Made by a program: the position numbers and the translations under genes | Assembly (NCBI GenBank): GCA_002409675.1 | Contig: DHOB01000045.1 | Location: forward strand, 1-6,340 | DNA length: 6,340 nucleotides | From: Ruminococcaceae bacterium UBA5401 | GTDB taxonomy: Bacteria > Bacillota > Clostridia > Oscillospirales > Acutalibacteraceae | Direction of reading: 5' to 3' | Part shown: piece after piece, positions 1-4,843 of the stretch | Layout of the letters: each line of letters opens with the position of its first letter | Position numbering within the stretch: the first letter of the stretch is position 1 | The notes under the pieces: model-generated | Databases searched by the model: none | What the model saw: the letters and a program-made list of their open reading frames with translations, nothing else | What the model was told of the DNA's origin: nothing

Positions 1-372
1 CATCGGAGCAACCGGCAGATTTACAGGAATCCCCGGCTTCTGGCGGGAACATATGTTCTGACCTTTCTGCAGCTCACCGCGCTTTTTCTGGTTCCCTACT
101 GCATTTTCCGCGCGTTTGACATCGGCCGGGCGTCGGTGCTCAGGATGCTCTGCTACCAGGCCTTTGTGACGATGGTGTCTTCGCTTTTTCCGCTCCCTGG
201 GTCCGCGGGGGCGGCCGAGACGAGCTTTTACTCGTTCTTTTCTTCCTTTTTCACCCCGGAAACCATCAAATCCGCCGACCTGCTCTGGCGGGTAATTTCC
301 TATTACCTGGTGCTTCTGGTCTGCGCGCCTTTTTCAAAAATCGGAAAGAAACTGGAAGCAGAGCAGGGATAA
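1..372 (+). CDS. C-terminal part of a YbhN/UPF0104 flippase-like integral membrane protein (5' end outside window)
   Basis: The frame is open from base 1 and ends at TAA 370-372, giving the last 123 residues of a larger protein. It has a hydrophobic segment at about residues 13-36. A second block at about 50-84 carries PLPGSAGAAE (64-73), the Pro-Gly-Gly/Ala-x-Gly-x-x-E signature of the lysylphosphatidylglycerol synthase transmembrane region (UPF0104/YbhN) family. A last membrane segment follows at about 93-110, then a short charged tail (KIGKKLEAEQG). Family members are inner-membrane proteins thought to move lipids or lipid-linked substrates. MprF proteins carry the same membrane domain plus a C-terminal aminoacyl-transferase domain. 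The protein stops right after the last helix, so it is a stand-alone membrane version. Family assignment is fairly secure; substrate is unknown. It is convergent with ssrA, with the integrase remnant just downstream in the same frame. Confidence 0.75.
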   Translation, partial: HRSNRQIYRNPRLLAGTYVLTFLQLTALFLVPYCIFRAFDIGRASVLRMLCYQAFVTMVSSLFPLPGSAGAAETSFYSFFSSFFTPETIKSADLLWRVISYYLVLLVCAPFSKIGKKLEAEQG

Positions 373-373
373 G

Positions 374-420
374 GGCCCGGCCGGCGGCGTCTGCGGCGCG
401 ATCCTTCGGGCGGCCGGGCC
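374..420 (+). terminator. GC-rich stem-loop directly after the flippase-like gene
   Basis: A perfect 10-bp inverted repeat (ggcccggccg at 374-383, cggccgggcc at 411-420) with a 27-nt loop begins 2 nt after the stop codon at 370-372. The position suits a transcription terminator or mRNA-end hairpin. No run of T follows (next bases gccgcacctt), so it is not a classical intrinsic terminator. It may also mark the junction where foreign DNA begins. Confidence 0.35.
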
Positions 421-429
421 GCCGCACCT

Positions 430-660
430 TTGGGCTGCCTGCCGAAAGAGCGCTTCCACGATTTACGGCATACCTATGCGGTGGCCTCTATCCGGGCCGG
501 GGACGACCCGAAAACCGTATCAGGCAACCCCCCTTGCCATGCAACCCTCGGCCATGCGTCCGTTGCCTTCACGCTGGACGTGTATGGACACGTTACGGGC
601 AATATGAAGAGCAGCAGCTCGCAGCGAATGCAGGAATACATTGAAAAGCTGAAAAAATAA
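430..660 (+). pseudogene. Remnant of a tyrosine recombinase (phage/ICE integrase), C-terminal catalytic piece only
   Basis: The 76-codon frame matches the extreme C-terminus of phage/ICE-type integrases: FHDLRHTYAVASIRAGDD (residues 9-26), LGHASVAFTLDVYGHVT (40-56), and a tail ending YIEKLKK. It keeps the family's second-box His/Arg (H10, R13), the later His (H42) and the nucleophile-type Tyr (Y52). The N-terminal DNA-binding domains, the first catalytic Arg and the catalytic Lys are absent. A full integrase is about 350-400 residues. The only nearby start is TTG 430 with no visible ribosome binding site. Family similarity starts near base 442, and the frame is open back to the upstream stop at 370. 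Compared with the usual G-N-LGHA spacing there are about six extra residues (PPCHAT) before LGH. It should be inactive as a recombinase. It points towards the 3' end of ssrA, a favoured target for such elements, so it is best read as the edge of a decayed integrated element. Confidence 0.8.
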
Positions 661-690
661 GCCCCGGCTGATAAGGCCGGGGTTATCTTT
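660..690 (+). terminator. Rho-independent terminator after the integrase remnant
   Basis: Seven-base perfect stem ccccggc (662-668) / gccgggg (676-682) with a 7-nt loop, followed by ttatctttt. On the other side lies aaaaaataa, so the same hairpin could also act on the minus strand and is potentially bidirectional. It overlaps the stop codon of the integrase fragment, as expected for the native end of that gene. Confidence 0.75.
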
Positions 691-698
691 TGCATTTT

Positions 699-721
699 GT
701 AAGGGTAAATTAAAGGGTAAA
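699..721 (+). repeat. Two short direct repeats (aagggtaaa) downstream of the integrase remnant
   Basis: The word aagggtaaa occurs at 701-709 and 713-721 (taaagggtaaa around the second copy), 12 bp apart, about one helical turn. Short direct repeats close to int genes can be arm-type integrase binding sites. That role is only inferred from position here. Confidence 0.4.
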
Positions 722-739
722 ACTGTTTTCAGGGCGAAG

Positions 740-777
740 AAAAAGCCCGGAATTCCGCATGAAATCCGGGTTTTTTA
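740..777 (+). terminator. Intrinsic terminator-like hairpin, potentially bidirectional
   Basis: Six-bp stem cccgga (746-751) / tccggg (765-770), extendable past one A/A mismatch by two A-T pairs, followed by six T (771-776). The left flank is aaaaagc, so it also has a T-run when read on the minus strand. No gene lies directly upstream on the plus strand after the integrase stub. It may be a second barrier for transcription from that side, or the terminator of a lost gene. Confidence 0.6.
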
Positions 778-838
778 CTGTGTCATTTGCTCAATTTAGA
801 TGCAGGCTGCGGCGCGAGCGTCTAAGCGAGAAATAACG

Positions 839-873
839 AAAAAGCCCCCACACGCGAATTGCGTGTCGAGGCT
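839..873 (-). terminator. ssrA: Rho-independent terminator of ssrA
   Basis: Read on the minus strand, a 13-position stem with one mismatch (left arm AGCCTCGACACGC, right arm GCGTGTGGGGGCT) closes a 5-nt loop and runs straight into TTTTT. It starts 7 nt after the encoded CCA of tmRNA, the right place to end the ssrA primary transcript. Confidence 0.85.
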
Positions 874-879
874 CTCGAC

Positions 880-1245
880 TGGTGGAGATGACGGGAGTCG
901 AACCCGTGTCCGAAGATCATTTGCCAGGGCTTTCTACAAGCTTAGCCTGTGTTTTAAAATTCCCTCGGCGCAGCGCCCAAAGGCAGGCTCTGCGCGTCCG
1001 GTAGCCTTTTGGTCATGACCGGGGCCAAGGCGCTCCCCGGTTCACGTTCACCGCTAATCGACGCCCTTAGCCAGGCCGCGGTGCTCCCGGTAAGGACGGC
1101 AGCTTAATTAAGCTGCGTACGCCACCCTATAGTTATAGTTAGCGTTGTTCGTTTTGTCAGTTCATTTTGTTTGCGAAAATAAAGCGTTCCGCGGCGCTGC
1201 CTGCTTACCATGGTTCACAATCCCCGTCGAAGCCTTTACATCCCC
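880..1245 (-). ncRNA. ssrA: Transfer-messenger RNA (tmRNA)
   Basis: tmRNA rescues stalled ribosomes: it enters with SmpB as an alanyl-tRNA mimic, then serves as template for a degradation tag. The tRNA-like ends are plain. The 5' end GGGGATG (from 1245) pairs with CATCTCC before A-CCA (end at 880) in a 7-bp acceptor stem with one G.U. A T-arm of five base pairs lies at 891-907 (ACGGG/CCCGT around TTCGACT), and GGCTTCGACGGGG near the 5' end is the typical tmRNA start. The tag frame runs from resume codon GAC at 1158-1156 to TAA at 1110-1108 and reads DKTNNANYNYRVAYAA. I placed the resume codon by analogy with B. subtilis tmRNA (AACTGGCAAAAC there, AACTGACAAAAC here). The tag stop lies in a perfect 18-nt palindrome (1099-1116), the usual post-tag helix. 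Length 366 nt is normal. The CCA is encoded. The 5' end is 3 nt past the smpB stop. Confidence 0.96.
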
Positions 1246-1248
1246 AAA

Positions 1249-1716
1249 TCAATACCGGCTGCGTTCCTTCATGGCGCGGTCGATGTCGCGCCTGGCGTCG
1301 CGCGCCGCCATAGCCGCGCGCTTGTCGTAGAGCTTTTTGCCCTTGCACAGGCCGACCTGCACCTTGACCATCGAACCCTTGAAATAGAGCGAAATCGGAA
1401 TCAGCGCATATCCGCTCTGCCGGACGGAGCCGAACAGGCGCAGGATCTCGCGCTTGTGCATCAAAAGGCGGCGCACGCGCGTCGGATCCTCGTTGAAAAT
1501 ATTTCCCTCGCGGTAGGGGCTGATGTGCATCCCATTAATCAGAAGCTGCCCGTTGTCGATGGAACACCAGGCGTCCTTGAGGTTGACCTGCCCGCGCCGG
1601 ATGGACTTGACCTCCGTCCCGCGCAGCTCGATGCCGGCTTCTATCGATTCCAGCACAAAGTAATCGTGAAACGCCTTTTTATTTTTCGCGATGGTTTTCA
1701 GCGATTCCTTTGCCAT
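1249..1716 (-). CDS. smpB: SsrA-binding protein SmpB
   Basis: SmpB binds the tRNA-like domain of tmRNA and brings it to stalled ribosomes; its C-terminal tail occupies the empty mRNA channel. The 155-residue product has normal length and all family landmarks: an N-terminal N-K-K-A-x-H-D-Y-F block (12-20), GTEVKSIRRGQVNLKDAW (33-50), the H-I-S-P-Y turn (64-68), D-P-x-R-x-R-R-L-L-x-H-K-x-E-I (77-91), and G-K-K-x-Y-D-K-R (126-133) leading into a basic tail ending ERSRY. The start at ATG 1716-1714 is supported by GGAGG (1728-1724) seven bases upstream. A sigma-A-type promoter lies just before it. The TGA (1251-1249) is separated from the tmRNA 5' end by only TTT, so smpB and ssrA are very probably on one transcript that is processed, as expected for RNase P and other RNases acting on tmRNA precursors. 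Confidence 0.97.
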   Translation of the reverse strand: MAKESLKTIAKNKKAFHDYFVLESIEAGIELRGTEVKSIRRGQVNLKDAWCSIDNGQLLINGMHISPYREGNIFNEDPTRVRRLLMHKREILRLFGSVRQSGYALIPISLYFKGSMVKVQVGLCKGKKLYDKRAAMAARDARRDIDRAMKERSRY

Positions 1717-1745
1717 TTGGGAGCCTCCGTTTCTCCGGGATTATA

Positions 1746-1774
1746 AAGATAGCATATTTCCCGGTTTCTGTCAA
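1746..1774 (-). promoter_or_regulatory. Sigma-A-type promoter for smpB(-ssrA)
   Basis: On the minus strand, a perfect -35 TTGACA (1774-1769) is followed after 17 bp by TATCTT (1751-1746), four of six matches to the -10 consensus. Predicted transcription starts near 1739, leaving a 5' leader of about 22 nt that holds the smpB ribosome binding site. A second TTGACA sits 12 bp further upstream (1786-1781) but has no matching -10. Confidence 0.75.
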
Positions 1775-1795
1775 GCATTATGTCAACCGTCGCGG

Positions 1796-2398
1796 CTATA
1801 ATTCGCTGCGGCCCGCCAGCGCCCGCGAAAGGGTTACTTCGTCGGCGTACTCCAAGTCGCCGCCGACCGGGATTCCGTAGGCGAGGCGCGTGACTTTGAC
1901 CCCGAGCGGCTTGAGCAGGCGGGAGATGTACATTGCGGTCGCCTCGCCCTCCACGGTCGGATTTGTGGCCATGATCACTTCTTTGACCGAGCCGTCCTTG
2001 ACGCGCGCCAGCAGCTCGCGGATATGAAGCTGGTCCGGTCCGACGCCGTTCAGCGGCGAAATCACGCCGTGCAGCACGTGATAGGTCCCTTTATAGTCCT
2101 GCGTGCGCTCCATCGCGACGACATCGCGCGGATTTTCCACCACGCAGATGGTGGAATGGTCCCGCGCCGGGTCCCGGCAGATGGAGCAGGTCTCCTGGTC
2201 CGTGAGGTTGCAGCAGACCTTGCAGGTGTGGATTTTTTGGTGCGCTTCGAGAATGGAATCGGAGAGCTGCTTCACTTCCGCATCGGAAAGGCCGAGGACG
2301 TAATAGGCCATGCGCTGGGCGCTTTTGTACCCGATGCCGGGAAAATGCTCGAACTGCTCGACCAGCCGCGACAGCGGCGCAATGCGATACTCCGCCAT
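1796..2398 (-). CDS. recR: Recombination mediator protein RecR
   Basis: RecR acts with RecO (and RecF) to load RecA on SSB-coated single-stranded DNA during gap and break repair. The 200-residue product has the full family layout: helix-hairpin-helix region FPGIGYKSAQRMAYYVL (19-35), a four-Cys zinc site (C59-x2-C62 and C71-x2-C74, with an extra C63), then a Toprim domain with ICVVENPRDVVAMERT (84-99; acidic E88) and TNPTVEGEATA (145-155). The C-terminal part has AYGIPVGGDLEYADEVTLSRALAGR (173-197), where other RecR proteins carry the Walker-B-like segment. The start is ATG 2398-2396, four bases after the ybaB stop. There is no strong Shine-Dalgarno directly ahead, so translation is probably coupled to ybaB. 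It is last in the dnaX-ybaB-recR cluster; no clear terminator separates it from the smpB promoter. Confidence 0.97.
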   Translation of the reverse strand: MAEYRIAPLSRLVEQFEHFPGIGYKSAQRMAYYVLGLSDAEVKQLSDSILEAHQKIHTCKVCCNLTDQETCSICRDPARDHSTICVVENPRDVVAMERTQDYKGTYHVLHGVISPLNGVGPDQLHIRELLARVKDGSVKEVIMATNPTVEGEATAMYISRLLKPLGVKVTRLAYGIPVGGDLEYADEVTLSRALAGRSEL

Positions 2399-2402
2399 CG
2401 GC

Positions 2403-2753
2403 TTAAAGCATGCCCGGCATGTTCAGGCCGCCCGAGATTTTTTCCATCTGCGCCGCCTTGTCGGCCGCCGCGGCCCGCAGGGCCTCGTTGACGGCGGCCA
2501 GCACCAGGTCCGAGAGCATCTCCACGTCGTCCGGGTCCACGACCTCCGGCTTGATTTCGATGGACTTGATTTCCATCTTCCCGGTCGCGGTCGCCCGCAC
2601 CGCGTCGCCGCCCGCCGAGGCGGCGTACTCCTTCGCCTCCAGCTCCTCGGTCGTCTTTTTCATCTGTTCCTGCAGCTTCTGCGCCTGGCGCGCCAGCTGC
2701 TGCAGATTGGAAGCTCCGCCTCCGCCGTATCCCTGCGGCAGTCTTGCTTTCAT
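2403..2753 (-). CDS. ybaB: YbaB/EbfC family nucleoid-associated DNA-binding protein
   Basis: Small dimeric DNA-binding protein of the YbaB/EbfC family, nearly always encoded between dnaX and recR. The exact cellular role is unsettled (nucleoid structuring, possible help to RecR-type repair). The 116-residue product has a Gly-rich N-terminus (residues 8-13), a helix from about 17 to 45 (NLQQLARQAQKLQEQMKK, with heptad character), a central beta part with VRATATGKMEIKSIEIKPEVV (52-72), a second long helix (about 79-104), and the family C-terminal ending G-L-N-M-P-G-M (109-115). The start at ATG 2753-2751 has AGGAGGAG eight bases upstream, inside the 3' end of dnaX. The start overlaps the dnaX stop as ATGA (2753-2750), typical of translational coupling. 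Confidence 0.95.
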   Translation of the reverse strand: MKARLPQGYGGGGASNLQQLARQAQKLQEQMKKTTEELEAKEYAASAGGDAVRATATGKMEIKSIEIKPEVVDPDDVEMLSDLVLAAVNEALRAAAADKAAQMEKISGGLNMPGML

Positions 2754-4405
2754 GGTTTGGACTCCTCCTGTTTTTCTTCAACTTTGATGCCGGCTTTTCT
2801 GGCGTCCGCCGCGAGCTGCGCCAGCGGGTCGCCGCCTTCCGCCTTAGGCGCCGCCTTTTTGCGGTACGGACCCAGGTTGAACGCCCGGCCGGTCACCCGC
2901 TGGATGGCGGCGCGCATCCGGTCGCGCTGCTCCGGCCTGCGCAGAAGCTGGAACGCGATTTCGTTCGGCGCGTCGATCAGCACGTAGCTGCCGCTCACAT
3001 AGGCGGAAGAACCGCTGAATGCCGCCCCCGCGGAAGGGGACGTCTGCCGGATGATCTGCAGGATTTCCGGCCATTCGGCCAGCTTCTGTGCGCTTTTCTG
3101 CAGCCGGGTGAACTTGTCCTCCGCATTGCCCGGCGGCGCGGGGGAAACGGCCTTTTCCGGTTCTTCCGCCTTTTCCGCTTCCCGGCGCGGCGCTTCCCGC
3201 TGTTCCGGGGCAGGGGAAGGGGGCTGTGCCGGCGCCTTCCGGGGGACGGCCTGCCGCGGCCGTGCGGGCGCTCCCTGCTCCAGCGCCTCCACCCGGCGCA
3301 GCAGGGCGGCCGGCGAAGAATCCAGCTTCGGCGAGCAGAGGCGCAGCACGGCCAGCTCGAAGACCGTGCGCCGGTCCGCGCCGCGGGCCATCTGCTCCAG
3401 CGCGCCCTGCAGGGTTTCCATCCCGTGCAGCACGGCGGAAAGCGGAACGGAAAGGGCCTGCTTTTTGAGCCGTGCGTATTCGGCTTCCGGCACGGCGAGC
3501 ATCTCCCGCGCGTCCTTCATCAGTTTAATCAGCATCATGCCGCGAAAATGGGAAGACAGCTCCTCGCACAGACGGGCCATGTCCTTGGATTCCCGGTACA
3601 GCCGGTCGATGAGCTCCAGCGCGCGGGCCGAATCGCCCGCCGCTATGGCTCCGCTCAGCGCGAACAGGGGCTCGCGCCCGACCAGGCCGGCCGCTTCCGT
3701 AACCACCTGCTCCGTGACCGTTTTGCTGCGGCCGAGGCACTGGTCCAGAAGGGAGAGCGCGTCGCGCATTGCCCCGTCCGAGAGCCGGGCGATCAGCAGG
3801 GCCGCCTGCGGGTCGAGCGACGCCTGCTCCTGCTGCGCCACGTAGGTCAGCCGGCCGGCGATGTCCTGCGGGGCGATGTGGTGGAAATCGAAGCGCTGGC
3901 ACCGCGACCGGATGGTCGCGGGCAGCTTGTGTACCTCGGTCGTCGCCAGAATGAAAATCACGTGTGCGGGCGGCTCCTCCAGCGTTTTCAGCAGCGCGTT
4001 GAAGGCGCCGATTGAGAGCATGTGGACCTCGTCGATGATATAGACGCGGTATTTTGTGACGGTGGGGGTGAAGTTCGCCTCTTCCCGCAGGGTGCGGATG
4101 TTCTCCACGCCGTTGTTGCTGGCGGCGTCGATTTCGACGACGTCCAGCACCGAGCCGTCGTCGATGCCGCGGCAGATCTCACATTCGCCGCAGGGGTCGC
4201 CGTCCACCGGATGCAGGCAGTTGACCGCTTTGGCCAGAATCTTCGCGCAGGTGGTCTTTCCGGTTCCGCGGGAGCCGGTGAACAGGTAAGCGTGCGCAAT
4301 CCGCCCGGACTTCAGCTCGTTTTTCAGCGTGACGGTCACCTGCGGCTGGCCGACCACCTCGGAGAATTTTTTCGGGCGCCATTTCCGGTACAACACCTGG
4401 TACAA
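2750..4405 (-). CDS. dnaX: DNA polymerase III subunit gamma/tau (clamp loader ATPase)
   Basis: DnaX forms the motor core of the clamp loader that places the beta sliding clamp on primed DNA and ties polymerase and helicase together at the fork. The 551-residue product opens with the family start MYQVLYRKWRPKKFSEVVGQ. It has Walker A GSRGTGKTT (44-52), a zinc module (C63, C72, C75, C78), Walker B VYIIDEVHML (121-130), sensor 1 ILATTEVHKLPATIRSRCQ (152-170, with the Ser-Arg-Cys motif) and sensor 2 GAMRDALSLLDQ (211-222). The clamp-loader collar region covers about 240-360. A Pro/Ala/Glu linker (about 378-427) leads to a tau-like C-terminal domain (about 430-551). The start is TTG 4405-4403, with AAAGGCGG (4423-4416) ten bases upstream; a GTG at 4396 and a TTG at 4393 in the same frame fit the family less well. 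No convincing programmed-frameshift site is seen, so full-length tau is expected. It overlaps ybaB by 4 nt. Confidence 0.97.
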   Translation of the reverse strand: MYQVLYRKWRPKKFSEVVGQPQVTVTLKNELKSGRIAHAYLFTGSRGTGKTTCAKILAKAVNCLHPVDGDPCGECEICRGIDDGSVLDVVEIDAASNNGVENIRTLREEANFTPTVTKYRVYIIDEVHMLSIGAFNALLKTLEEPPAHVIFILATTEVHKLPATIRSRCQRFDFHHIAPQDIAGRLTYVAQQEQASLDPQAALLIARLSDGAMRDALSLLDQCLGRSKTVTEQVVTEAAGLVGREPLFALSGAIAAGDSARALELIDRLYRESKDMARLCEELSSHFRGMMLIKLMKDAREMLAVPEAEYARLKKQALSVPLSAVLHGMETLQGALEQMARGADRRTVFELAVLRLCSPKLDSSPAALLRRVEALEQGAPARPRQAVPRKAPAQPPSPAPEQREAPRREAEKAEEPEKAVSPAPPGNAEDKFTRLQKSAQKLAEWPEILQIIRQTSPSAGAAFSGSSAYVSGSYVLIDAPNEIAFQLLRRPEQRDRMRAAIQRVTGRAFNLGPYRKKAAPKAEGGDPLAQLAADARKAGIKVEEKQEESKP

Positions 4406-4430
4406 CCAGAGGACACCGCCTTTCCAAAAG

Positions 4431-4463
4431 AAAATAAAAAGCAGGGCAGGCCGCCCCCGCGGC
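4431..4463 (-). terminator. Putative terminator of the SRP RNA transcript, just ahead of dnaX
   Basis: On the minus strand, GCCGC-GGGG-GCGGC (4463-4450) is followed by CTGCCCTGC (4449-4441) and then TTTTTATTTTCTTTT. The T-tract directly follows CTGCCCTGC, which can pair with GCAAGGCAG (4617-4609) at the far end of the RNA (8 of 9 positions). The terminating stem may therefore be the outer helix of the RNA rather than the local hairpin. dnaX starts only 25 nt beyond the T-tract, so some read-through into dnaX is likely. Confidence 0.5.
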
Positions 4464-4473
4464 TCATGCGACC

Positions 4474-4595
4474 GGATATGCGGACGGACCGACCGCCTGC
4501 ATCGCGCGGGGCATTCCGCTTAATGCTGCTCGGTTCCCCGCCTGACATGGTTCACGGCGCCCCGCCGCACAGAGCCGGACCGCCCGCATATCCCC
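4474..4595 (-). ncRNA. ffs: Signal recognition particle RNA (4.5S/SRP RNA)
   Basis: SRP RNA is the scaffold that binds Ffh and, with FtsY, directs nascent membrane proteins to the translocon. The minus strand shows the domain IV signature: GTGAACCATGTCAGG (4556-4542 region), a CGG stem, GGAA tetraloop (4537-4534) and CCG, then AGCAGC and ATTAAG. The GTCAGG/AGCAGC pair is the symmetric internal loop contacted by the Ffh M domain. Below it GCGGGGC pairs with GCCCCGC, and the base GGATATGCGGGCGG (from about 4593) pairs over 14 bp with CCGTCCGCATATCC (to 4474). The given ends are the well-supported helix. The transcript probably extends further, since GCAAGGCAG (4617-4609) pairs with CTGCCCTGC (4449-4441), and the promoter predicts a start near 4653. 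I do not recognise the Alu-domain motifs of the long Bacillota SRP RNA. Its place before dnaX fits known gene orders. Confidence 0.88.
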
Positions 4596-4660
4596 GCCGC
4601 ACGCATTTCTGCCTTGCATCGGGCTGAACCGCCGTTTTGCCGGGCCGGCTCAGCTTTTTT

Positions 4661-4689
4661 ATTATAACCGATTTTGTGCCGAAACGCAA
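4661..4689 (-). promoter_or_regulatory. Promoter for the SRP RNA gene (possibly also feeding dnaX)
   Basis: On the minus strand, a perfect -10 TATAAT (4666-4661) lies 17 bp downstream of TTGCGT (4689-4684), a half match to the -35 consensus. The predicted start near 4653 would put a 9-bp hairpin (GCTGAGCCG / CGGTTCAGC, one G.U) at the RNA 5' end. No other promoter is visible before dnaX. Confidence 0.65.
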
Positions 4690-4692
4690 CTC

Positions 4693-4754
4693 TTTCCGCC
4701 CCGATTTTTTCTGCCCGCAGGGATGCGGCGCTCCCGGCAAAAAGGCGGCGGAAA
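4693..4754. repeat. Inverted repeat between the divergent SRP RNA and birA promoters
   Basis: The 8-bp arms tttccgcc (4693-4700) and ggcggaaa (4747-4754) are perfect reverse complements with 46 bp between them. They sit in the roughly 100-bp gap between the two divergent promoters. This could be an operator-like element, or chance in GC-rich DNA. I see no gene or other signal in 4690-4789. Confidence 0.25.
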
Positions 4755-4789
4755 AAGGGGTGAAAATGGCAAAAGCCCTTTCGGAGCGC

Positions 4790-4818
4790 TTGCGGAAAAT
4801 CCGGATTGCGGGTATAAT
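4790..4818 (+). promoter_or_regulatory. Sigma-A-type promoter for birA
   Basis: TTGCGG (4790-4795) and a perfect TATAAT (4813-4818) are separated by 17 bp. Transcription would start near 4825, about 19 nt before the GTG start, just leaving room for the ribosome binding site. This strongly argues against translation starting any further upstream in the open frame. Confidence 0.75.
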
Positions 4819-4843
4819 TTGGAAAAGAAAGGCGGGAAATTCT

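Noticed and set aside
373..880. Second copy of the ssrA 3' end as a flanking att duplication
   Set aside because: I looked for the T-arm/acceptor sequence elsewhere in this stretch and did not find it. If a duplicate exists it is outside the window or has been deleted.
780..1018. Short plus-strand open frame across the ssrA 3' end
   Set aside because: It overlaps the tmRNA and its terminator in antisense and has no protein family features.
1797..1802. Perfect TATAAT on the plus strand at the end of recR
   Set aside because: No -35 box lies at suitable spacing, and no plus-strand gene follows. Probably chance.
2853..2866. Possible programmed -1 frameshift site in dnaX (CAAAAAG on the minus strand, codons AAA AAG near residue 523)
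   Set aside because: There are only five A residues, so it is a poor slippery heptamer. It lies near the C-terminus rather than after the ATPase domains, so a shift there would not give a gamma-like product.
2744..4015. Long open frame of 423 codons on the plus strand opposite dnaX
   Set aside because: It is antisense to a clear dnaX gene. Its Arg/Gly/Pro-rich composition is typical of shadow frames in GC-rich DNA, and no ribosome binding site or family motif is visible.
4637..4843. Longer N-terminus for BirA using starts upstream of GTG 4844
   Set aside because: The added residues do not resemble BirA, and the stretch contains a well-formed promoter (4790-4818). The GTG has a good ribosome binding site and places the winged helix at the usual N-terminal position.
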